This document shows, piece by piece, positions 1 through 6,709 of a stretch of 7,090 nucleotides of DNA. Position numbers and translations under genes: made by a program. This DNA comes from Chitinophagales bacterium (GTDB lineage: Bacteria; Bacteroidota; Bacteroidia; Chitinophagales; JAHDHT01). The first letter of the stretch is position 1. Every line of letters begins with the position of its first letter. Under the pieces are notes generated by a model. The model was not told the DNA's origin. It ran no database searches and saw only the letters and a list, made by a program, of their open reading frames with translations. The stretch is taken from assembly GCA_020631175.1 (NCBI GenBank), contig JAHDHT010000051.1, positions 6,012 to 13,101 on the forward strand, read 5' to 3'.

Positions 1-686
1 GCTTCGTCTCCTTCCGCTACCACTATAATTGAAAACATTTTTCCTTTATCAAGCCCTTTTTGAAGGGTTTGAATCATTTTTTCGGTATCATTTTCAATTT
101 CAGGTACTAATATAGACTCCGCACCACCTGCAATTCCACTTCTTAAAGCAATTAATCCGGCATCTTTACCCATAACTTCAATGATGAATAGTCTGTCATG
201 AGCAAGCGCTGTGTCTCGTATTTTATCGATTGCTTCAACTGCTGTATTAAGAGCAGTATCATAACCTAATGTATAATCCGTTCCTTTCAAATCATTATCA
301 ATTGTACCCGGAATTCCAACAACAGGAATATTGTACTCCTTGTTAAAAACGCTTGCCCCTCGGAAAGTACCATCACCTCCAATTGCAATTAAAGCATCGA
401 TTTTGTGCTGTTTTAACTGAAAGAATGCTTGTTTTCTACCTTCTTCAGTTCTAAATCTATCAGAACGAGCACTCTTTAAAATCGTTCCACCACGATGAAT
501 GATATTACCCACAGACCGGGCATTCATCTCTCTGATGTCGCCATCAATCATTCCTTCATATCCTCTGCGGATTCCTGCAACATTATATCCATAGTGCAAA
601 GCACTACGAACTACTGCTCTAATTGCTGCATTCATTCCCGGAGCATCACCCCCTGATGTGTAAACACCTATTTTTTTAACGGCCAT
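1..686 (-). CDS. pfkA: ATP-dependent 6-phosphofructokinase, N-terminal 228 residues (C-terminus beyond the window)
   Basis: This cytoplasmic enzyme phosphorylates fructose 6-phosphate to fructose 1,6-bisphosphate, the committed step of glycolysis. The visible part carries the nucleotide-binding loop GGDAPGMNAAIR (residues 12-23), an SAR motif (72-74), GGDGTFRGA (103-111), the catalytic PGTIDND (126-132, with D130 as the likely base), RDTA plus HDR (157-165) for effector and substrate arginines, and EVMGKDAG (170-177). Glycine at G106 and G127, the positions matching E. coli G104 and G124, is the pattern of ATP-using enzymes; PPi-using relatives carry Asp and Lys there. R157 aligns with the E. 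coli allosteric ADP-site arginine R154, so effector control is plausible. The start is the ATG at 686-684, which gives the usual MxxKKIGVxTSGGD beginning. Family members have about 320-330 residues, so roughly 100 are missing at the left edge. The gene is divergent from the symporter gene, with 86 bp between them. Confidence 0.97.
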   Translation of the reverse strand, partial: MAVKKIGVYTSGGDAPGMNAAIRAVVRSALHYGYNVAGIRRGYEGMIDGDIREMNARSVGNIIHRGGTILKSARSDRFRTEEGRKQAFFQLKQHKIDALIAIGGDGTFRGASVFNKEYNIPVVGIPGTIDNDLKGTDYTLGYDTALNTAVEAIDKIRDTALAHDRLFIIEVMGKDAGLIALRSGIAGGAESILVPEIENDTEKMIQTLQKGLDKGKMFSIIVVAEGDE

Positions 687-707
687 TCTTTTTACATATT
701 TGTTATC

Positions 708-732
708 GGAATACGAATGTCTTATGTATTCC
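708..732. promoter_or_regulatory. 7-bp perfect inverted repeat in the pfkA/symporter divergent intergenic region
   Basis: The arms GGAATAC (708-714) and GTATTCC (726-732) are exact inverted copies separated by 11 bases. They lie within the 86-bp region (687-772) from which the phosphofructokinase and symporter genes diverge. This placement would suit an operator acting on both genes, or a weak hairpin in a 5' leader. It is not followed by a T run, and no terminator is expected between divergent genes. No convincing Bacteroidota promoter (TTG / TAnnTTTG) was found on either strand of this region. A 7-bp repeat in A/T-rich DNA can arise by chance, so the functional call is an inference. Confidence 0.3.
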
Positions 733-772
733 TAATATTTTCAACATTTTTGACCAACAATTAGCGAATTTC

Positions 773-2578
773 ATGGAATCTGTTAACCTTACCACACTGG
801 ATTGGATAATAATTATTGGTTTTCTTGTAATTATTATCGGAATCGGTCTTTCTTTTACTAAGCGCGTTAGTGGTAGTTTAGCTGATTTCTTTTTGGGTGG
901 AAGGAATTTGCCCTGGTACATTGCGGGAGTATCTATGGTGGCAACAACATTTGCTGCTGACACTCCGCTGGCTGTTACAGAATTAGTAGTTAAATATGGT
1001 GTCTCCGGCAATTGGCTTTGGTGGAATATGCTTGCCGGAGCAATGTTGACAACATTCTTCTTTTCCCATCTATGGAGACGTTCCGCAGTAATGACTGAAT
1101 TGGAGCTGATCGAAATGCGCTATCATGGTAAAGCAGCTTCTTTTCTGAGAGGATTAAAATCTTTATACCTCGGGCTGTTCCTGAACTGTTTGATCATTGG
1201 ATGGGTAAACCTTGCTTTAATGACTTTGCTGGATGGATTTTTCGACCTTGGTGCTTTCAAAATCATTGGAATTGAAATAAAATATTCATTGATAATCTCC
1301 GCATTTGCCATGTTCTTAGTTGCGATCTATTCTGCTCTTTCAGGATTATTAGGAGTGGCAATAACTGATTTTATTCAGTTTTTTGTTGCAATGGCCGGAT
1401 GTATCATTTTGGCGGTAATTGTTTTACAAAGTGAACAAATCGGAGGAGCAGCTGGATTAAAAGAAAAACTTCCTCCGGGAAGTCTTGATTACTTCCCAAC
1501 CTTTAATAAGGCATCAGATGGAATAACCGGTTTTGTAATTGGAGCTGGGAGTTTTTTAACGATGATTACCATGCAATGGTGGGCAAGTTGGTATCCCGGT
1601 GCTGAACCGGGAGGAGGAGGATACGTAGCTCAACGAATGTTAAGTGCCCGTTCGGTAAAAGATGCCTATAATGCTTCTCTGTTCTTTTCATTTGCACACT
1701 ACTGCCTCCGTCCCTGGCCATGGATTATTGTAGCATTATGTGCTGCTGTTTTATATCCGGAACTCGCAAACACAGATCCTAAAATGGGATATGTCTATGC
1801 TATGAAAGAATTTCTCCCTAATGGTTTGAAAGGTCTTCTGTTAGTAGCATTTTTCGCGGCGTATATGAGCACGATTTCAACTCAGTTGAATTGGGGTTCG
1901 AGTTATTTGGTTAATGATTTATATCTAAGATTTATAGGTCAAAGAGATAGCCAGAAACAGTTGGTATTAGTTTCAAGATTAGCAACCTTGTTTATTATGA
2001 TAATCGGCATAATAGTGACCAGTATGATAAATAGCATTACAGGTGTCTGGTCTTTTTTAATAGAATGTGGAGCCGGACTCGGGTTAGTATTAATATTAAG
2101 ATGGTATTGGTGGAGGATAAATGTATGGAGTGAAATTGCAGCAACCGTCATTCCATTTTTCGCTTACGGTTTAACCAAACTTATTTTTGTGAAATTTGAT
2201 CCAGCGTGGGGAAAAGGACTTACTGAAGATCCAAGGTCGTTTTTGTTTACCGTTTTTTGTACTACGGTTGGATGGATTTTAATAACGTTTTTAACAAAAC
2301 CTGAACCTACAGAACATTTGCAAAAATTCTACAATAAAGTAAAGCCGGGTGGGGTATGGGCAAAAATCAGTGGTACCAATGAAGGTCATTCTAATTTAAT
2401 CTTTACATTTGTCGCCTGGCTGGCTGCAATAGTTATGGCTTATTCCATATTATTCGCGACCGGTCGTTTAATATTTATGGAGTGGATATCATTCGGTGGT
2501 TGGATGCTCGTTTCAATAATTGCATTCTTTATCCTTCGTTTTGGAATTCAAAAATCAAATTTGTTTGCTGAAGATTAA
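773..2578 (+). CDS. Sodium:solute symporter family (SSS/SLC5) transporter, substrate unknown
   Basis: This is an inner-membrane secondary transporter with the LeuT-type fold, expected to couple inward sodium flow to uptake of a small solute. The N-terminal SSS signature FFLGGRNLPWYIAGVSM (39-55) runs into the broken helix ATTFAADTP (57-65). The second signature, AAYMSTISTQLN (362-373), holds S366 and T367, which match the Ser-Ser pair of the Na2 site in vSGLT. About 14-15 hydrophobic segments are visible, near 10-28, 48-75, 82-100, 128-152, 172-218 (two), 250-272, 308-328, 352-376, 400-418, 423-444, 451-473, 488-508, 541-562 and 570-590. At 601 residues it is longer than many members, with extra membrane segments at the C-terminus. 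A conserved-looking loop WYPGAEPGGGG (273-283) followed by QRMLSA probably marks a subfamily. ATG 773 has no Shine-Dalgarno, as expected in this phylum. The last 14 bases overlap the likely start of the next gene. Sugar is a possible substrate given pfkA next door, but other solutes fit equally well. Confidence 0.92.
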   Translation: MESVNLTTLDWIIIIGFLVIIIGIGLSFTKRVSGSLADFFLGGRNLPWYIAGVSMVATTFAADTPLAVTELVVKYGVSGNWLWWNMLAGAMLTTFFFSHLWRRSAVMTELELIEMRYHGKAASFLRGLKSLYLGLFLNCLIIGWVNLALMTLLDGFFDLGAFKIIGIEIKYSLIISAFAMFLVAIYSALSGLLGVAITDFIQFFVAMAGCIILAVIVLQSEQIGGAAGLKEKLPPGSLDYFPTFNKASDGITGFVIGAGSFLTMITMQWWASWYPGAEPGGGGYVAQRMLSARSVKDAYNASLFFSFAHYCLRPWPWIIVALCAAVLYPELANTDPKMGYVYAMKEFLPNGLKGLLLVAFFAAYMSTISTQLNWGSSYLVNDLYLRFIGQRDSQKQLVLVSRLATLFIMIIGIIVTSMINSITGVWSFLIECGAGLGLVLILRWYWWRINVWSEIAATVIPFFAYGLTKLIFVKFDPAWGKGLTEDPRSFLFTVFCTTVGWILITFLTKPEPTEHLQKFYNKVKPGGVWAKISGTNEGHSNLIFTFVAWLAAIVMAYSILFATGRLIFMEWISFGGWMLVSIIAFFILRFGIQKSNLFAED

Positions 2579-4253
2579 TACCATAAAAAAATCAATACTG
2601 TCAGTATGTGTTATTTTGTTTGCATCTTCCAATGTATTTGGGCAAGATAATTTTATACCTGTCGATCATGAAATAAATCAACTAATTGATCGAATTGAGA
2701 TTAAATCAGGAGCGCTTTCAAATGCTTTATTTACTTCCCAAAAAGGATATAATATAGACCATGCTCTGTTTCAACTTTCAGCAAGAGATACCTTGAATCA
2801 GTTTCAGGACCCCAGAAATCAATTCTTAATAAATTACACTTACGACGATCTTCATATGTTTAATGAAGACCGAAGTCCGAAAAGCCGGAAACCTTTTTTA
2901 AAGGCTGTTTATCCATTCGAAACTGATTTCTTTTATCTTGATAAAGAAGACTTTAGATTTTCAATTAACCCGGTTTTGCATTTTCAATATGGTGCTGACT
3001 TTGATAATACCTTAGCTCATTATACGAATACCCGTGGCGCAGAAATTAAAGGTTTACTTTTTGATAAAGTTGCATTTTATAGTTTCTTTTCAGAAAACCA
3101 GGTATTGTATCCTTCTTTTGTAAGAGATCAAACAGCATTGTTAGGAGCTTTGCCGGGCGAAGGAGGATGGAGAAATATTGGAAATGATGGGGCAGTTGAT
3201 TTTTTCAGATATCGTGGAAGTATAAGTATTCCGATTTTCAAAAAAATAAATTTTCAATTTGGTCATGATAAGCTATTTATTGGAAATGGAGTGCGTTCAC
3301 TGTTTGTTTCCGATAATGCTGCACCGCATTTATATGGTAAATTAACGGCTAGGGTATGGCGTTTTAGTTATCAGACTATCTGGTCTGAATACATTGACCA
3401 ATTCGATATAAGAGCAGGAGATCAATTATTGGACAGAAAATATACCGCCACGCATCATTTAAGTTATAACATTAACAGATGGTTGAATATTGGTTTGTTT
3501 GAAACCATTGTCTATCGAAGAGTAAATGGTTTCGATTTAAATTATTTGAATCCGGTAATTTTCTACAAAGCTATAGAATGGTATTTAGGAAGTCCTGATA
3601 ATGCTTTGGTTGGATTGGATTTTAAAATGAATTTAATTCCTAATACTTCCATATACGGACAAGTGTTATTAGATGAATTTAATCAGGACCAATTATTTGC
3701 AGAAAATAAAGGATGGTGGGCCAATAAATATGGTTTTCAGCTTGGTTTGAAATATATAGATGTTGCAGGAATTAACCAATTGGATTTTCAGGCAGAACTA
3801 AACGCTGTAAGACCCTTTACTTATTCGCACAATTTAGAAGGGCAAAATTATACGCATTATAATCAGGCAATCGCTCACCCTTTAGGAAGTAATTTTGTTG
3901 AATATCTTGGAAGGATTTCTTATCGACCGATCAACAGATTGAAAATAGAAAATCGAATCATGTTCGCTCAAAAAGGACTGGATTATGATACTTTAAATCT
4001 GGGTGGAAATATTTTTAGAGAGAATACTGATCGATCAATGGATTTTGGTAATTCCTTTTTACAAGGAAATTTACAAACGGTACTTCTAAACGATTTCAGA
4101 ATTTCTTACATGCCATGGCATAACGTTTGGTTTGATTTGCAATACCTTGTAAGAAGGAGTGAAGATGAATTGAATATTATTGGTGAACAGCAAACTAACT
4201 ACCTAAGCTTAGGGATCAGAACCAATATGGCTTTACGTTCGGATTTTTATTGA
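2565..4253 (+). CDS. Outer-membrane beta-barrel protein of the capsule-assembly Wzi / gliding RemB type
   Basis: This is predicted to be an exported outer-membrane barrel of about 562 residues. From the TTG at 2565 it opens MLKINTIKKS, then a hydrophobic core and VFGQ, a typical Bacteroidota type I signal peptide with likely cleavage after G26. The mature protein alternates polar and aromatic residues in strand-like stretches and ends in SDFY, an aromatic C-terminus as in BAM-inserted barrels. Recognisable blocks are FQFGHDKLFIGNGVRSLFVS and, near the C-terminal third, AVRPFTYSHNLEGQNYTHYN followed by AHPLGSNFVEY. From memory these resemble the Wzi-like and RemB-annotated proteins of Bacteroidota, whose roles are surface polysaccharide attachment or gliding. 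That assignment is moderate and no function is proven. The frame opens after a TAA at 2517-2519 and contains no ATG before the signal peptide. Candidate starts are TTG 2520, TTG 2541 and TTG 2565; the last gives the most normal signal peptide. Overlap with the symporter suggests co-transcription and translational coupling. Confidence 0.65.
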   Translation: MLKINTIKKSILSVCVILFASSNVFGQDNFIPVDHEINQLIDRIEIKSGALSNALFTSQKGYNIDHALFQLSARDTLNQFQDPRNQFLINYTYDDLHMFNEDRSPKSRKPFLKAVYPFETDFFYLDKEDFRFSINPVLHFQYGADFDNTLAHYTNTRGAEIKGLLFDKVAFYSFFSENQVLYPSFVRDQTALLGALPGEGGWRNIGNDGAVDFFRYRGSISIPIFKKINFQFGHDKLFIGNGVRSLFVSDNAAPHLYGKLTARVWRFSYQTIWSEYIDQFDIRAGDQLLDRKYTATHHLSYNINRWLNIGLFETIVYRRVNGFDLNYLNPVIFYKAIEWYLGSPDNALVGLDFKMNLIPNTSIYGQVLLDEFNQDQLFAENKGWWANKYGFQLGLKYIDVAGINQLDFQAELNAVRPFTYSHNLEGQNYTHYNQAIAHPLGSNFVEYLGRISYRPINRLKIENRIMFAQKGLDYDTLNLGGNIFRENTDRSMDFGNSFLQGNLQTVLLNDFRISYMPWHNVWFDLQYLVRRSEDELNIIGEQQTNYLSLGIRTNMALRSDFY

Positions 4254-4270
4254 GATAATACTTTTCTTTC

Positions 4271-4302
4271 TTGAAACTTGCTTAACTTTTTTACGTACTT
4301 TT
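4271..4302 (+). promoter_or_regulatory. Possible Bacteroidota-type promoter for the histidine kinase gene
   Basis: The 77-bp gap before the kinase holds a TTG at 4271-4273 (a second at 4278-4280) and TACTTTTA at 4296-4303. The latter approximates the -7 element TAnnTTTG of Bacteroidota sigma factors, lacking the final G. The first TTG lies 22 bases upstream of it, within the spacing known for the phylum (about 17-23); the second, at 15, is too close. If real, the kinase can be transcribed separately from the upstream pair. The match is partial and A/T-rich sequence gives such hits often. No hairpin terminator was seen in the gap. Confidence 0.3.
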
Positions 4303-4330
4303 AAATATATCAGTAAAGGTTACCGCAACA

Positions 4331-6364
4331 ATGTCTACTCCTTTCAAACTATTTTGGACCTTTATCATCCTAACATTTTTATCTGGCAATTTTTGCTCAG
4401 CGGGTCCCATTTTGCAATTTACGAATGCTAATGATTTAGTTAATCCAACTCCATTCTTTCAATATTGTTTATCAGAAAGAAATGTTGATGATAACAAAAT
4501 GCTGAATTCTATCTTAACCGGCAATGTAGCATTACAGACTACCGAAGATGAGTATTTAAATGAAGGTCTTCAAAAGATGGATATGTGGTTGCTTTTGGAA
4601 ATCAATAATCAAACTAAAGAACAACTTTATCTGGATATAAAATATCATACATTAGAAATTCTCGATCTTTATTTATACGATACAAATAATAATTTGGTTG
4701 AAAAACAGGAAACCGGATTTTTACGAAACTTTAGCGATAGAGAATTTAAATCCAATTTTTTTGTAATGCCTTTATTTAATGATAAGCAGAATTACAATGA
4801 AGTAAAAAAGGTAATCATTAAGCTTTCGAATGACGGTTCCTTGTTTATACCTTCTCAAATAGGTGCGATTAAAAATATTTATAATCAACATTATATTCAT
4901 AATACATTTACCGGCATTTATTTTGGCTTTATTCTCGTAATGGTTTTATATAATCTCTTTTTATATTTTTCACTAAAAGATTCTTTATATCTAACCTATG
5001 TAGCGTATGCTTTTGCAGTATTTTTAATGTCTACTGAAATTAAAGGAAAAATACCGGAGTTTATATTCCGAAATGCAGGTCAATATATGGTATATGCTGA
5101 TATCGTTCATTCATTTGGAGCATTTTTTTCCGTGATGTTTACAAGACAGTTATTAAAAACAAAAGAAAATTTAAAGTTTTTTGATAAGCTGCTTTTACTT
5201 GGTGTTTTGCTTTCGGTAGTTCACTTTATGTTGGAAGTGTTGAATTTTCAATTTTTAGGTGAGCAATTATTAATGATTTTTGCAGGTATTACTTCATTGA
5301 TTTTATTATTGACCGGTGTCGCGGCAGTAATTAAAAATATTCGATTTGGAAGGTTTTATTTACTTGCCTGGTCAATGTATTTATCGGGAGTAATTATTTT
5401 TATCTTGTCAATATCTGGAATAATTAGAACAAACATTTTCACAGAATATTCTATCCAAATAGGTTCGGCTATTGAGGTGGTTCTTTTATCATTAATCTTA
5501 GCTTATCGAATAAATATATTGAAAAGAGAAAAGCAAGATGCATTGACACAAAATCAGGAATTAATTAAGTCTCAAAACTATATGCTGGAAAAGCAAGTGA
5601 AAGAACGAACGTTTGAGTTGTCTACTTTGGCATATGAATTAAAAAATACAAATGATCAATTAGAGGAAAAATCAGAAGCATTAAAGCTTTCAAATGAAAA
5701 ATTAAATCAATTTGCTTATACCGTAAGCCATGATTTAAAAGCACCGGTTCGAAATATTGGCGGGTTCTTACAATTATTAAAAAAACGATACTCAGAAAAT
5801 CTTGACAGTGAAGCAAACGAGTTTGTTGATTTTGCGATTACAGGTGCTAATGAAATGAATTTTTTAATTAGTGAATTGCTTGATTTTTCAAGATTGCAAT
5901 ATGATAATCAAAATGTAGAAGAAGTTAATCTTCAAAAAGCTGTTGAACAAATTCAATTTAACTTAAGAGACATTATAAATGAACAGCAGGGGAGCTTAGT
6001 TTTTGAGGATTTACCGGTAATTAAAACGAATAAACTATTAATTATTCAATTATTGCAAAATTTAATTCAAAACGGATTTAAATATAGCTACACAAAACCT
6101 CCGGTAGTTAAAATAGAGGTAGAACAACAAGAAAGTCATTATCTGTGTACTGTATCAGATAACGGAATTGGTATCAAGGCTGAGAATATTGAAGAGGTAT
6201 TTAAAATTTTCTGGCGCGCAAAAACAAAAACGAATTCTTCCGGTTCAGGAATTGGATTGCATACCTGTAAAAGACTTGTAGAAAGTTTTGGAGGTGAAAT
6301 TTGGGTGGAATCTGAATATGGAAAGGGGAGTGATTTTAAATTTACAATTCCGATAAAAAGTTAA
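4331..6364 (+). CDS. Membrane sensor histidine kinase with 7TMR-DISM sensor module
   Basis: This inner-membrane kinase probably senses a periplasmic ligand, autophosphorylates on histidine and passes the phosphate to an unknown response regulator. Residues 1-24 form a signal peptide (cleavage near CSA/G). Residues about 28-185 are a periplasmic domain of the 7TMR-DISMED2 type, a beta-rich fold thought to bind carbohydrates or related ligands. Residues about 190-395 hold seven hydrophobic helices (7TMR-DISM_7TM), followed by a coiled coil (396-460). The H-box is FAYTVSHDLKAPVRNIGGF with H467 as phosphoacceptor. The ATPase domain shows the N-box QNLIQNGFKYS (N581; Gly where Ala is usual), the G1 box SDNGIGI (D610), the F-box VFKIFWRA and the G2 box GSGIGL (638-643). 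All catalytic motifs are intact. There is no receiver domain, and no response regulator gene is in the window. ATG 4331 is preceded by AAAGG at 4315-4319, a weak Shine-Dalgarno look-alike. The stop codon directly abuts that of the opposing MerR gene. Confidence 0.95.
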   Translation: MSTPFKLFWTFIILTFLSGNFCSAGPILQFTNANDLVNPTPFFQYCLSERNVDDNKMLNSILTGNVALQTTEDEYLNEGLQKMDMWLLLEINNQTKEQLYLDIKYHTLEILDLYLYDTNNNLVEKQETGFLRNFSDREFKSNFFVMPLFNDKQNYNEVKKVIIKLSNDGSLFIPSQIGAIKNIYNQHYIHNTFTGIYFGFILVMVLYNLFLYFSLKDSLYLTYVAYAFAVFLMSTEIKGKIPEFIFRNAGQYMVYADIVHSFGAFFSVMFTRQLLKTKENLKFFDKLLLLGVLLSVVHFMLEVLNFQFLGEQLLMIFAGITSLILLLTGVAAVIKNIRFGRFYLLAWSMYLSGVIIFILSISGIIRTNIFTEYSIQIGSAIEVVLLSLILAYRINILKREKQDALTQNQELIKSQNYMLEKQVKERTFELSTLAYELKNTNDQLEEKSEALKLSNEKLNQFAYTVSHDLKAPVRNIGGFLQLLKKRYSENLDSEANEFVDFAITGANEMNFLISELLDFSRLQYDNQNVEEVNLQKAVEQIQFNLRDIINEQQGSLVFEDLPVIKTNKLLIIQLLQNLIQNGFKYSYTKPPVVKIEVEQQESHYLCTVSDNGIGIKAENIEEVFKIFWRAKTKTNSSGSGIGLHTCKRLVESFGGEIWVESEYGKGSDFKFTIPIKS

Positions 6365-6700
6365 CTACAATCCTTCCTTCATTTCAAGTAAAAAAGAACG
6401 AATCTTTTTTAATGAATTAACCATTTCAATCTGCTGAATAGTATCCGATTTATTATCCTTTAATTTCTTCTTAGCACCATCTAAGGTAAATTTACGCTCC
6501 TTAACCAGATGGTAGATAATCTTTAAATTTTCAATATCTGCTTTGGTAAATAATCGATTACCCTTTTTATTTTTTCGAGGTTTTAAAATGTCAAATTCAT
6601 TTTCCCAAAAACGAATTAATGATGTAGATACATTAAACATTTTAGCAACCTCTCCAATAGAGTAATAAAGCTTTTCTATTTCCTTTTCTTTGTACGGCAA
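6365..6700 (-). CDS. Short MerR-type DNA-binding transcriptional regulator
   Basis: This 111-residue protein is essentially a MerR DNA-binding domain with a short tail. The helix-turn-helix is at about 12-32 (YYSIGEVAKMFNVSTSLIRFW), the wing follows with PRKNKKGNRLF (41-51), and two further helices lie at 53-67 and 72-81. Residues 85-108 look helical and could form the antiparallel dimer coil. There is no effector-binding domain and no cysteine, so metal sensing of the classical MerR kind is unlikely; its signal is unknown. The start is TTG at 6700, giving MPYKEKEIEK; the next in-frame ATG (M21) falls inside the helix-turn-helix and cannot be the start. The frame is open back to the TAA that ends the peptidase gene, three codons upstream, so the two are almost certainly co-transcribed. 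The pairing of an M23 peptidase with a small MerR protein is, to my recollection, common in Bacteroidota. Its TAG stop abuts the kinase TAA. Confidence 0.9.
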   Translation of the reverse strand: MPYKEKEIEKLYYSIGEVAKMFNVSTSLIRFWENEFDILKPRKNKKGNRLFTKADIENLKIIYHLVKERKFTLDGAKKKLKDNKSDTIQQIEMVNSLKKIRSFLLEMKEGL

Positions 6701-6709
6701 AAGTATAAT

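Noticed and set aside
1..686. PPi-dependent phosphofructokinase
   Set aside because: The two diagnostic positions are Gly (GGDG and PGTIDND), the ATP-dependent pattern, not Asp and Lys.
703..1011. Minus-strand open frame of 102 codons across the pfkA/symporter gap
   Set aside because: It lies mostly antisense to the symporter N-terminus, has no family-like motif and would occupy the divergent promoter region.
1123..1311. Minus-strand open frame of 62 codons
   Set aside because: It is fully antisense to the well-supported symporter gene and has no recognisable domain.
1939..2151. Minus-strand open frame of 70 codons
   Set aside because: It is antisense to the symporter and its sequence is low-complexity, as expected from the reverse of membrane-helix codons.
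2520..2564. Longer start (TTG 2520) for the outer-membrane protein
   Set aside because: It would place 15 extra residues with a mixed hydrophobic and acidic character before a complete signal peptide and would deepen the overlap with the symporter to 59 bases.
4254..4330. Terminator between the barrel gene and the kinase
   Set aside because: Only A/T-rich sequence with short T runs is present; no GC-rich stem precedes them.
5622..5816. Minus-strand open frame of 64 codons
   Set aside because: It is antisense to the coiled coil and H-box of the kinase, where the plus-strand frame is clearly coding.
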